Shown here: piece by piece, positions 28,030 to 38,930 of the stretch | Layout: every line of letters begins with the position of its first letter | How positions within the stretch are numbered: position 1 is the stretch's first letter | NCBI RefSeq assembly: GCF_002813755.1 | Contig: NZ_CP018061.1 | Location: 168,501 to 232,500 of the forward strand | DNA length: 64,000 nucleotides | Source of the DNA: Enterococcus mundtii | Lineage (GTDB): Bacteria; Bacillota; Bacilli; Lactobacillales; Enterococcaceae | Direction: 5' to 3' | Notes under the pieces: model-generated | What the model was told of the DNA's origin: nothing | The model's input: only the letters and a program-made list of their open reading frames with translations | The model's database searches: none | Made by a program: the position numbers and the translations under genes

Positions 28030-28899
28030 ATGAAAGAAAAAAAGGCTTTCACTATCAATGGCTATATAGGGCTATTTATTATTCTTCTAATGTTTGTCGT
28101 AGGAATCTTATTATTTTTCATAGGGGTTGCTCGATTTTTAGTTGGATTTTCAATTGTTGGGATTTTCTTGTGGTTGCTCGTTTTCTTAGCAATCAGCGGA
28201 CTGACAGTAGTCAGCCCCAACCAAGCAAAGGCAATCGTCTTTTTTGGGCAATACATCGGAACGATTCGTGAGAGCGGTTTTTTCTTAACGATTCCTTTTG
28301 CACAAAAAATCAACTTGTCGTTAAAAGTTCGAAACTTCAATAGTTCGCTGTTGAAGGTCAATGACTTAGATGGAAATCCAATCGAGATTTCCGCTGTCGT
28401 CGTTTTTAAAGTAGTAGATACAGCTAAGGCGCTTTTTGATGTAGCAAACTATCATCAATTTGTTGAAATCCAAAGTGAAACCGCCATTCGTCATATCGCC
28501 AGTCAATATCCATATGATACATTCAACGAGGATGATCTTACTTTACGTGGAAATACCACTGCGATTTCAGATGAATTGGCAAAGGAATTACAAGAACGTT
28601 TATCGGTGGCGGGGGTCGAAGTTTTAGAGACGAGATTGAATCACTTGGCTTATGCAACAGAAATTGCCAGCGCGATGTTACAACGGCAACAAGCCAAAGC
28701 CATTTTATCTGCCCGTCAAACCATTGTTGAAGGCGCAGTGACGATGACACAAATGGCTCTGGAACAAATCGAAGCAGGTCAGGATATCACCTTTACCGAT
28801 GATCGAAAGATCCAGTTGATCAACAATCTACTTGTATCGATCATTACTGATAAAGGCACACAACCAGTGATCAATACAGGTAATAACAAAGAAAAATAG
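28030..28899 (+). CDS. SPFH/band-7 domain membrane protein
   Basis: 289 residues. Two N-terminal membrane helices (about 10-35 and 40-57) are followed by an SPFH domain (VVSPNQAKAIVFFGQYIGTIRESGFFLTIPFAQ...VNDLDGNPIEISAVVVFKVVD) and a helical C-terminal region with QQAKAILSARQTIVEGAV. Such proteins oligomerise on the inner face of the membrane and organise microdomains; no flotillin EA-repeat is present. The exact role is unknown. Confidence 0.85.
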   Translation: MKEKKAFTINGYIGLFIILLMFVVGILLFFIGVARFLVGFSIVGIFLWLLVFLAISGLTVVSPNQAKAIVFFGQYIGTIRESGFFLTIPFAQKINLSLKVRNFNSSLLKVNDLDGNPIEISAVVVFKVVDTAKALFDVANYHQFVEIQSETAIRHIASQYPYDTFNEDDLTLRGNTTAISDELAKELQERLSVAGVEVLETRLNHLAYATEIASAMLQRQQAKAILSARQTIVEGAVTMTQMALEQIEAGQDITFTDDRKIQLINNLLVSIITDKGTQPVINTGNNKEK

Positions 28900-28906
28900 C
28901 TGAATG

Positions 28907-29006
28907 AGGAAAGCATTCGTCAGTGGAATGCTTTCTCCAACGAATATCGGTTTGAATCAATAAAAAGGAATTTGGAGTGGCTTACACCTCCAGATTCTTT
29001 TTTTTT
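28907..29006 (+). terminator. Paired hairpins after the SPFH gene
   Basis: A first hairpin (GAGGAAAGCATTC / GGAATGCTTTCTC, 28907-28937) lacks a T-tract. A second (AAAGGAAT-TTGGAG / CTCCAGATTCTTT, 28963-29006) ends in a T-run and is the likely terminator. Confidence 0.75.
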
Positions 29007-29112
29007 ATGGGACATATGACAATAATGAAAGAGTTTTGATAGTAAAAAGAAAGGAATTTTCACGGATACTTGACTATACTTAATTTATCAGAACAGGAAA
29101 GAAGGAGTCACA

Positions 29113-29490
29113 ATGAAAAAATTATTGATTGGGTTGGGAGCATTTATCATCATCGCTTTTGGTGGCTACCGTTTAGCAGATCATTTGATCATGGGTGGTG
29201 AAAGCTACTATGTTCAAATCACAACGGATGGTGAGAAACAGGTGGATCACGCTGACGGTGGACAAGAAATCATCAGTTATCGTTATGAACTACCTGGGTT
29301 TAATAAAGAAGGTAAAGAAAAAACAATGGACTTCAATGGTTTTCAAGAACGACCATTAAGAAAAGATGCATTTTTGAAAGTGACTTGGAATAAAAATAAA
29401 GGCGTGACGTCTTATGAGGAAGTACAGGCAAAAGACATTCCATCAGCAGCACAAGAAAAATTAAGTAAAGGAACGGTCAATAATGGATAA
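29113..29490 (+). CDS. YxeA-family (DUF1093) small exported protein
   Basis: 125 residues. An N-terminal hydrophobic segment (LLIGLGAFIIIAFGGYRLADHLI) leads to a beta-rich OB-like domain (YYVQITTDGEKQ...ISYRYELPGFNKEGKEKTMDF). YxeA-like proteins are encoded beside the YxdLM transporter in Bacillus, and the same grouping is seen here. The stop overlaps the ATPase gene by 8 bp. Function is unclear, possibly linked to antimicrobial peptide sensing. Confidence 0.82.
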   Translation: MKKLLIGLGAFIIIAFGGYRLADHLIMGGESYYVQITTDGEKQVDHADGGQEIISYRYELPGFNKEGKEKTMDFNGFQERPLRKDAFLKVTWNKNKGVTSYEEVQAKDIPSAAQEKLSKGTVNNG

Positions 29491-30235
29491 AATCGTAGAA
29501 ATCAAGAACGTAACAAAAGTTTACGGAAAAAGTAATGAGAAACAGACACAAGCATTGAACGGTATCAGTTTTAGTGTGGAAAAAGGCGAATTCATTGGTA
29601 TCATGGGGGCTTCTGGATCAGGTAAATCAACCTTATTGAATATCTTATCAACATTAGATAAACCAACAAGTGGCACGATCCATATCAACCAAGCAGATGT
29701 CACGAAGTTGAAAGGAAATCAGTTAGCCGATTTTCGAGCAAAAGAAATCGGCTTTATCTTCCAAGATTTCAATCTTTTAGAGAACTTGACTGCACAAGAA
29801 AATATTGCAGTTCCGCTTTCTTTACAAGGCGTGAAACCAAAAGAAATCAAGAAAAAAGTCAATGCGGTGGCTGAACGCTTATCAATCAGTCACATATTAG
29901 ACAGCTACCCCGCAAAAATCTCAGGTGGACAAAAACAACGGGTAGCAGCAGCCCGGGCACTAGTTACGCAACCAACGATTCTATTAGGGGATGAACCAAC
30001 TGGTGCGTTGGATTCAAAAAGTGCGAAAGACCTATTAGATACGATGGAAGAATTGAATACAAATGATAAGGTTTCGATTCTGTTGGTGACACATGATGCT
30101 TTTTCAGCAAGTTACTGTCAACGAATCTTATTTATTAAAGATGGCGTGATCCATCAGGAAGTTAAACGCGGAGAACAAAGTCGTTCAGACTTTTATCGTC
30201 AAATATTAACGATTCTAGGTAATCTAGAACAGTAA
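29483..30235 (+). CDS. ABC transporter ATPase, BceA/YxdL-like
   Basis: 250 residues, a single nucleotide-binding domain. Walker A GASGSGKST, Q-loop FQDFNLLENLT, signature ISGGQKQRVAAARAL, Walker B ILLGDEPTGALD and H-loop LVTHDA are intact. It pairs with the FtsX-type permease 14 bp downstream to form a Bce-like peptide detoxification or sensing module. No histidine kinase of the BceS type is adjacent. Confidence 0.92.
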   Translation: MDKIVEIKNVTKVYGKSNEKQTQALNGISFSVEKGEFIGIMGASGSGKSTLLNILSTLDKPTSGTIHINQADVTKLKGNQLADFRAKEIGFIFQDFNLLENLTAQENIAVPLSLQGVKPKEIKKKVNAVAERLSISHILDSYPAKISGGQKQRVAAARALVTQPTILLGDEPTGALDSKSAKDLLDTMEELNTNDKVSILLVTHDAFSASYCQRILFIKDGVIHQEVKRGEQSRSDFYRQILTILGNLEQ

Positions 30236-30249
30236 GGGGGAAACTGAAC

Positions 30250-32064
30250 ATGCTTTGGAAATTATCACTTACTGGGATCAAGAGTCGGTTAAGAGACTAT
30301 ATTGTTCTATTTTCCGGTTTAGTCATGGCTTCAGCCATCTTTTATATGTTCGAGTCAATGGCCAGCAACACCGATTTTTTGAACAATAATTCCACTTTAG
30401 CGATGACAGTCTTTATCTTTCGCTTTGGGTCGGTATTATTGGGGATCATCACATTTGTTTACATTCTTTATGCCAACTCATTTTTGATGACGATGCGACA
30501 AAAAGATTATGCGATGTTTATGATGCTAGGAGCAAAAGGCCGGAAAATTGCCCAAATGATTTTCTCTGAGACCTTGATAGTAGGAACAGTCGCTACTTTG
30601 GTTGGTTCAGCGCTAGGTATTGGTTTAACAAGCGTCGTCCATCGACTATTAGTTGCCCAGTTAAATATTAAAATTACTCATTTTACACCGTTCAATATGA
30701 ATGGATTATTGATTACTTTGCTGTTTTTCATCGTACTATTCTTATTAGCAGCGTTTGTCAATGCATTCTCGATTGTCAAAAAACCAATTTTGACTTTACT
30801 ACGTGCGGATCAAACACCTGCGCAGATGAAACAACATAAATTCTTGTTTTTCCTTGAAGTAGTTTTAGGAATCATTTTTATCGGTGTCGGTTATTATATG
30901 ATGGCAAATATCGGAACCTATCAGTTGATGGGAATCGCCGTCGCGTTAGTTACAATCGTTTTAGGAACGTATTTTATTTTCCATTCGGTCATCATTTTCT
31001 TCCTTAAACTATTGAAGAAAACAGAAAATCTTTCGATGAAAAAACTGAACAACTTTACGTTATCACAGTTAAGCTTCCGTATTCGTGAATACACACAAAT
31101 GCTTTCAATGGTTGCGATGTTACTCGCATTAGCTTTAGGTGCATTAACAGTCGGTCTAGGCTTTAAAAACCAGATCACTCAGTTGACGAATGAAGTATCG
31201 AATTATGATCTAGTATTGAATCAATCAGAATTGATCGATCAATCTAAAGTGGCGAAACTTTCACCAACGATCAACGCGGTCTATCAACAAAAAGAAGACG
31301 AAAAAACAGTGTACTATAACTATAGTGAGTTTGAACAAGATCCATTTTTGATTATGGAAAATCAAACACCTAACACTGGGGAAAGAAACGTCAAAACGAA
31401 AAAAGTAACCGCAGAAGAATTAGCGACAAACTTAAACTATCAAGATGAGTTGCGCTATTACGAATTGCCAGAACAACGAGAAAAAGAAATCAAATTACTG
31501 CCAGCAGAAGAATTTGCTCAATTAAATCTTCCACAAACCAGTATGCAACTGATCCAAGCAAAAGATTTCCATGAGAGTATTGAACAAATTGGTGATCTGG
31601 TAGCAGAAAACAATAAAAATAATGAATCATTAAAAGATGGAATGTTTAGTTTCACGCAAAAATATGATGCGTACCAAATGATCAATGGTATGTTCTCAGG
31701 CTTTGAATTCATGGGCTTCTTTTTAGGGATCGCCTTCTTGACAATGTTAGCAAGTTGCTTGATGTTCAAGATCCTCTCAGGTAGCAAGAGTGATGTCGTT
31801 CGTTACGAGATGCTCGGTAAGATCGGTGCTCGTCAAGCATTGTTAAAACAATCGATTCGTCGAGAAATCGGTATTCTCTTCTTAGCACCAGGGATTCTAG
31901 GAGCCATCCATGTATTATTTGGACTTCAAATGTTTACTGTTTTGATGGATGATCCATATCACAACTTATGGATACCATTTACAATATTCTTTGTTCTCTA
32001 CTTTATCTACTATGTTGTAACTACTTGGCTGTACACAGGCATCGTTTTGAACAAAAAAGAATAA
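30250..32064 (+). CDS. Bce-type FtsX permease (YxdM/BceB-like)
   Basis: 604 residues with about ten membrane segments. A large extracellular domain (about 310-480) lies between the seventh and eighth, the BceB hallmark; FtsX domains are at both ends (about 60-180 and 490-600). It is expected to bind and clear cell-wall-targeting peptide antibiotics such as bacitracin or host defence peptides together with the ATPase. AAGGGGG lies before the ATG. Substrate is unknown. Confidence 0.9.
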   Translation: MLWKLSLTGIKSRLRDYIVLFSGLVMASAIFYMFESMASNTDFLNNNSTLAMTVFIFRFGSVLLGIITFVYILYANSFLMTMRQKDYAMFMMLGAKGRKIAQMIFSETLIVGTVATLVGSALGIGLTSVVHRLLVAQLNIKITHFTPFNMNGLLITLLFFIVLFLLAAFVNAFSIVKKPILTLLRADQTPAQMKQHKFLFFLEVVLGIIFIGVGYYMMANIGTYQLMGIAVALVTIVLGTYFIFHSVIIFFLKLLKKTENLSMKKLNNFTLSQLSFRIREYTQMLSMVAMLLALALGALTVGLGFKNQITQLTNEVSNYDLVLNQSELIDQSKVAKLSPTINAVYQQKEDEKTVYYNYSEFEQDPFLIMENQTPNTGERNVKTKKVTAEELATNLNYQDELRYYELPEQREKEIKLLPAEEFAQLNLPQTSMQLIQAKDFHESIEQIGDLVAENNKNNESLKDGMFSFTQKYDAYQMINGMFSGFEFMGFFLGIAFLTMLASCLMFKILSGSKSDVVRYEMLGKIGARQALLKQSIRREIGILFLAPGILGAIHVLFGLQMFTVLMDDPYHNLWIPFTIFFVLYFIYYVVTTWLYTGIVLNKKE

Positions 32065-32077
32065 GTTGAGCTTGATA

Positions 32078-32122
32078 AAGAGCGAGAAGATGGTTTGTAG
32101 AAAAAACTCCTTCTCGCTTTTT
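32078..32122 (+). terminator. Terminator of the Bce-like operon
   Basis: AGCGAGAAG (32081-32089) pairs with CTTCTCGCT (32110-32118) and a T-rich tail follows. Confidence 0.75.
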
Positions 32123-32201
32123 CTGTTGCCTTCGATAAAATTTGCTTGAAGCATGATCAAATAGAGAAAAGATTACTGGATACGATGGAAGGATATCGGT
32201 T

Positions 32202-32444
32202 ATGAGTGAACTGGCTAGATTTTTCAAAGATGGGCAACTGCAATAAATCCCTAGAAAAGAAAAAAATAAACGTTTGATCTTTGATCATCTTTATTCAAAG
32301 TTTGAATTTGATAAGGATTACTTAGAGAGGGAAGTCAACGCTATTCTAAAAAGTATTTATCTGGATCATGCGATATTACGGCACTACCTCGGCGATTACC
32401 GTTACCTTGATCGAGTAAAGGACGGTTCGATCAAAAGGCAGTGA
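32202..32444 (+). pseudogene. DUF2087 protein gene interrupted by a nonsense codon
   Basis: ATG at 32202 with GGAAGGA upstream reads SELARFFKDGQLQ, then a TAA at 32244-32246, then continues in the same frame with IPRKEKNKRLIFDHLYSKFEF and HAILRHYLGDYRYLDRV to TGA at 32442-32444. The combined 80-codon reading is a typical DUF2087 protein. One substitution (probably AAA to TAA) explains the stop. The normal protein's function is not known; it is often linked to small transcription regulators. Confidence 0.8.
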
Positions 32445-32465
32445 GAGAGACAGAACCCAATACAT

Positions 32466-32517
32466 AAAAAGCGCATCTCTTTAAAAGCCAAATTGGCACG
32501 AAAGAGATGCGTTTTTT
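32466..32517. terminator. Bidirectional terminator
   Basis: AAAAAGCGCATCTCTTT pairs perfectly with AAAGAGATGCGTTTTTT over 16-17 bp. It overlaps the stop codon of the leftward RpiR gene. Confidence 0.9.
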
Positions 32518-33283
32518 AGGAACTTTTATTTGTTTGTTTTTGCCAAGCATCATATTTCAACAAAAAATATTCGATCACGAAAAAAAGTGTTGAAGTTGTT
32601 TCAAAAGGTGTAAGGATATCTTCTTGATCTTGTAGTTCTGGATTCAAGAAGAAAATCGTTTCATCACAAAGTTTTGAGACAGTTGAGTTCCTAAGTTTTG
32701 TGATACCAATTGTCTGGATATTTCGTTGCTTCAGTTGCTTCGCTAATTTGACGACTTCAGGAGACTCACCATTTAGCGTGATCAACAGAACTAAGTCTTC
32801 TGGCTGAATGATTTGGTAAAACTGTTTGTTGATCGAAACGGCACCGAAGTCATAGAGTATCAATCCGTTGTGTACGAAAAGCAATTTCATATAACTTGAA
32901 ACTAGCGTTTGTATATCACCTGATCCATAGATGAAAATCCGATTCGCATTAGCCATCATTGTACATAGATCAGTGAAATCTTTTTTCTTGAGGTTCTCAA
33001 TTGTTTGGATATGATTTTCCAAGATTTCCTCCTCAAACTCGGATAGACGCACATTTTCCTGTGTAAGTTCATTTTTTAGATGATATTTGAATTCTGAGAA
33101 ACCATCAAACCCTAATTTTTGGCAAAACCGCATGATTGTTGTGCGAGAAACGTTGCATTGTTTCGCCAGTTCGTTAATAGACATTGTTAAAGAATTTTTT
33201 TTGTGATTTGTGATATAGGACCAGATAAGAAAATCATTTTCAGTCAACCTTGACTGAAACGTCGTAATTCGGTCTTGTAACAT
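32516..33283 (-). CDS. RpiR/MurR-family sugar-phosphate regulator
   Basis: 255 residues. The N-terminal HTH_6 domain is MSINELAKQCNVSRTTIMRFCQKLGFDGFSEFKYHLK. A C-terminal SIS sugar-phosphate-binding domain (about 105-240) contains IFIYGSGDIQTL and LLITLNGESPEVV. It probably controls the alpha-glucoside PTS operon starting at 33941, which it faces across a 650-bp gap containing a transposase remnant. Whether it activates or represses is not evident. Confidence 0.88.
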   Translation of the reverse strand: MLQDRITTFQSRLTENDFLIWSYITNHKKNSLTMSINELAKQCNVSRTTIMRFCQKLGFDGFSEFKYHLKNELTQENVRLSEFEEEILENHIQTIENLKKKDFTDLCTMMANANRIFIYGSGDIQTLVSSYMKLLFVHNGLILYDFGAVSINKQFYQIIQPEDLVLLITLNGESPEVVKLAKQLKQRNIQTIGITKLRNSTVSKLCDETIFFLNPELQDQEDILTPFETTSTLFFVIEYFLLKYDAWQKQTNKSS

Positions 33284-33435
33284 CTGTTTTCATCATTGCC
33301 AAAAATCTATAAATCGTTAGAACTCATCATTAAAGTTTTCAGAACCATGTTTCTACTACGCTTGTTTGGTCATCTGTGAATATGGATCTGACGAATAGTG
33401 GTTATTTTTTTGATGGATCGATTGAATGTTCGATT

Positions 33436-33633
33436 CTAATTTATAGATATTACAGGTTTTGACAAATCAGTTTCCCCCTTTTTCATTTGATATTTTTGAG
33501 AGAGTTCACGCTGTAATCGACGGAAACGTTTCTCAATCTTGTTAGTTTTATTGCTATTTTCATAGACCTTGCAAGGTGATACAACTGCTAAATCTTTGTT
33601 ACCTAACTCAATAACCAATTCTTTATCAGTCAA
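33436..33633 (-). mobile_element. TnpB (IS200/IS605 OrfB) remnant
   Basis: A short reading resembling the RuvC-I region of TnpB: VIELGNKDLAVVSPCKVYENSNKTNKIEKRFRRLQRELSQKYQ compares with the IDLGxKDxAVxS...KxLxRxQRxLSRKY pattern. The catalytic aspartate position reads Glu (IELG), and sequence before and after does not continue the protein. This is a decayed fragment with no visible end structures. Confidence 0.65.
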
Positions 33634-33940
33634 TTTTTGGTTGGTAGACTGCCTTCACTCACCCTTTGGTTTACTTGGAGGATTTTCCAATTGCGTGTGT
33701 CCTTCTTGTTCTCACCTCACTATTAAGATACGCCTTCATGTACCGTTTATTTGATTAACTACTACTGGACCTCTGGTTTTATTCTCGAAGATAGGATGTG
33801 ACGATTCACAAATTTTGTGACAAAAACCTTTTTCCTGTGAGGAATTTTTAAATCATCTTAAAGTGTTTCAGGAATCCATTTTAATAGTAAACTAAGAATC
33901 GGTAAAGCGCTTACTAAAAAATATGAAGGACTAAAAAACT
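33634..33940. promoter_or_regulatory. Upstream region of the alpha-glucoside PTS operon
   Basis: No gene. The only feature is a cre-like dyad around GGTAAAGCGCTTAC (33901-33914), which departs from the catabolite-response consensus at about three positions. GAAGGA at 33925-33930 serves the PTS start. Confidence 0.35.
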
Positions 33941-36875
<2,935 letters not shown>

Positions 36876-36901
36876 GTATCACTTATAAAAATGAAAGGGG
36901 T

Positions 36902-36928
36902 CGGCTGGAGGAGATTCTTCAGCCGATC
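36902..36928 (+). other. Hairpin at the GH4-MFS junction
   Basis: CGGCTGGAG pairs with CTTCAGCCG (one G-U) around GAGATT and is followed by TTTT after 3 nt. The loop contains the best ribosome binding site (GGAGGAG, 36907-36913). A 14-codon ORF (ATG 36891 to TGA 36935) spans the hairpin. It may limit expression of the next gene. Confidence 0.5.
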
Positions 36929-36943
36929 ATTTTGAAAGTAGAT

Positions 36944-38110
36944 ATGGCAGTAAAGAATAAATTTCAACTCGTCTATTTTTTTCAGTATGCGTTGATGGCT
37001 ACTTTGATGACACAGATCGTGCCGTTTTTGACCGAACAAGGCTATGATGCGGTCCAGAGAGGCTGGTTTTTGGCTTCTTACAGTGTGACCACGATGATCT
37101 TCCAAATCTTTATTGGCTATTATTCTGACCGAAGCAAGCAGATAAAAAAAGTTGCCATGGTAGTTTCTGTACTATTCGTATGCTTTGCAATCACTTTTTA
37201 TATGTTAGGAAAAGATATCTTGCTAATGCATCTGATCGTACTGGCTATTGCAGGAGGGCTATCCAATACAGGAGCAACCGTCCTAGATAATTGGGTGTTA
37301 TCAGAGTCAGAGATGCGAAACAACCTTGCGTCGATCAAAGCAATAGGTTCTTTAGGTTGGAGTGTGATGAGTGTATGTATTCCGGTATTCATTTTTAATA
37401 ATAATTATCAGTGGCTGCTCGTTCCTTTTCTCTTTTTTCTAATCAGTTATTTGTACATCGCAAAAACAGTGCCTCAAACACCTCACGATACAAAGGAACC
37501 TAAAGAACAAAAAAATGAGGGATTTAATCTTTCGGATATGTATCAGCTGTGCAAGAATGGGGAGTTTTTATGTTATACGTTCCTATTTTTTCTTTTATAT
37601 TTAACGATCGTCGCCAATAATACGATCGTGATTGACAAGTTACTCTTAATGGATAGTGGAAATACGTTCGTGGGATTAAAGTGGGCGATTCAAGCTTTCT
37701 GTGAAATCCCGGCGTATCTTTTATTGAATCATTCGGTGACAAAATGGAAAAATGAGCGATTGATTTTTATTTCTGGTTTCTTTTTGGTCCTGCAATTTTT
37801 GATTTATGCAACTTCACGAACGCCGTTAGTATTGCTTGCTGCCAGTTTCTTGCAGTTTTTTACTGTTCCAGCTTTTACTATCGGTAGTCGAATGATTATC
37901 AGTGAGATTACCCCTATAAATATCTTTTCTTCAGGGCAACTTCTATCTATAAGTGTTTATATGGGGCTTTCTTCCTTCATTTCTCCATTACTTGGCGGTG
38001 TCCTGGCGCAACAGTTATCATTGAACCAAGCACTTTATTTTTTTAGTCTGCTGCCAATCTTCGCTTTTATTTGTTATTACTGTTACAGGAAGTATCAAAG
38101 AAATAAATGA
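36944..38110 (+). CDS. MFS transporter, oligosaccharide:H+ symporter-like
   Basis: About 388 residues with 12 hydrophobic segments. Motif A-like GYYSDRSKQIKK after the second helix and the general layout resemble the nucleoside/oligosaccharide symporter branch (LacY-like). ATG at 36944 is used, but its ribosome site is poor; TTG at 36932 is possible, and the GGAGGAG at 36907-36913 sits inside a hairpin. Third gene of the PTS operon, perhaps a second uptake or an export route for the sugar. The substrate is unknown. Confidence 0.75.
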   Translation: MAVKNKFQLVYFFQYALMATLMTQIVPFLTEQGYDAVQRGWFLASYSVTTMIFQIFIGYYSDRSKQIKKVAMVVSVLFVCFAITFYMLGKDILLMHLIVLAIAGGLSNTGATVLDNWVLSESEMRNNLASIKAIGSLGWSVMSVCIPVFIFNNNYQWLLVPFLFFLISYLYIAKTVPQTPHDTKEPKEQKNEGFNLSDMYQLCKNGEFLCYTFLFFLLYLTIVANNTIVIDKLLLMDSGNTFVGLKWAIQAFCEIPAYLLLNHSVTKWKNERLIFISGFFLVLQFLIYATSRTPLVLLAASFLQFFTVPAFTIGSRMIISEITPINIFSSGQLLSISVYMGLSSFISPLLGGVLAQQLSLNQALYFFSLLPIFAFICYYCYRKYQRNK

Positions 38111-38128
38111 AAAATCTGAACAGATGTG

Positions 38129-38164
38129 TACAAAAAAAGTGGGGGATGCCATACTTTTTTTGTA
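38129..38164. terminator. Terminator of the alpha-glucoside operon
   Basis: TACAAAAAAAGT (38129-38140) and ACTTTTTTTGTA (38153-38164) form perfect 12-bp arms. Confidence 0.75.
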
Positions 38165-38189
38165 TATCAAATAAAGGAGAGGAATACTT

Positions 38190-38465
38190 ATGGATAAAAA
38201 AGTGCAAGTCTCAGCTAAAATGACATCTAAAAATCAAATCACTGTCCCTAAGAGTGTGCGTCAAACATTAGGCTTGAAAGAGAATCAGAAAGTTATTTTT
38301 GAATTCACGCCTGAAGATGAACTTAAAGGGACTAGTGAAAAAACAATTATGGCTTATGAAGACTTTTGGAACAATGAGTTGGTTGTGATGGAAGAACATG
38401 CGAGTGATGATACAGAAATCGTTGATTTTGGAGAGGATGTAGGCGAGGAGAAAATCGAATGGTAA
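38190..38465 (+). CDS. AbrB/MazE-like antitoxin
   Basis: 91 residues, intact. The swapped-hairpin DNA-binding domain is SAKMTSKNQITVPKSVRQTLGLKENQKVIFEF, followed by an acidic C-terminal tail (YEDFWNNELVVMEEHASDDTEIVDFGEDV) that would wrap the toxin. GGAGAGG precedes the ATG. The toxin gene overlaps its end by 7 bp but is broken. It could in principle protect against the MazF-like toxin at 19874, which lacks an intact partner. Confidence 0.85.
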   Translation: MDKKVQVSAKMTSKNQITVPKSVRQTLGLKENQKVIFEFTPEDELKGTSEKTIMAYEDFWNNELVVMEEHASDDTEIVDFGEDVGEEKIEW

Positions 38466-38811
38466 AACAAGGGGATATTATTTTTATAGATTTGGTTCCA
38501 ACAAAAGAGAACGGACTAGCAAAAAAAAACGACCGTGTGTCATCATTAGCAATGACAACTATAACAAGATTTTCAATGCCGTTTTAGTCATGCCAATCAG
38601 TAGTGCAACAAAATATTTACAGGAAAAATATCAACGCTCAGGTGCATTTCAAACAATTTTTGATACAGCGATGTATACAATCAAAGGAACGATATTATGT
38701 CAAGATATCCGAAGCATCGATTGATCTTAACGCAGTAATCTTCAAATGGCTGATCAAATTGATCCTCAAAAGAAAGAAAGGTTATCAGAGATTGCCAAAT
38801 ATTTTTTCTAA
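38459..38811 (+). pseudogene. MazF/PemK-like toxin, multiply frameshifted
   Basis: ATG at 38459 reads VKQGDIIFIDLVPTKENGLAKK, then leaves frame at a run of nine A (38521-38529). Restoring one A gives KRPCVIISNDNYNKIF and AVLVMPISSATKYL up to CQDIRSID, where a second lesion near 38722 (a TGAT duplication-like change) ends the frame. The C-terminal MADQIDPQKKERLSEIAK resumes near 38749. The original product was a roughly 115-residue PemK-type endoribonuclease. Two or more lesions make true decay more likely than one sequencing error. Confidence 0.82.
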
Positions 38812-38860
38812 CCAATAATGTAACTTTCCAGCGCCCATTTAGGTGGAGTAAGATACATAA

Positions 38861-38911
38861 AAAGAACCAGAACTCAGAAGTATTCCATCAACTTCTGAGT
38901 TTTGGTTCTTT
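38861..38911. terminator. Bidirectional terminator
   Basis: AAAGAACCAGAACTCAGAAGT pairs with ACTTCTGAGTTTTGGTTCTTT around a 9-nt loop. It lies between the broken toxin and the convergent wall hydrolase. Confidence 0.88.
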
Positions 38912-38930
38912 GATAGAGTGTCCATTTTTG

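Noticed and set aside
33901..33914. Firm catabolite-response (cre) site before the alpha-glucoside operon
   Set aside because: The dyad deviates from the consensus at about three positions, so it is only noted as cre-like within the region entry.
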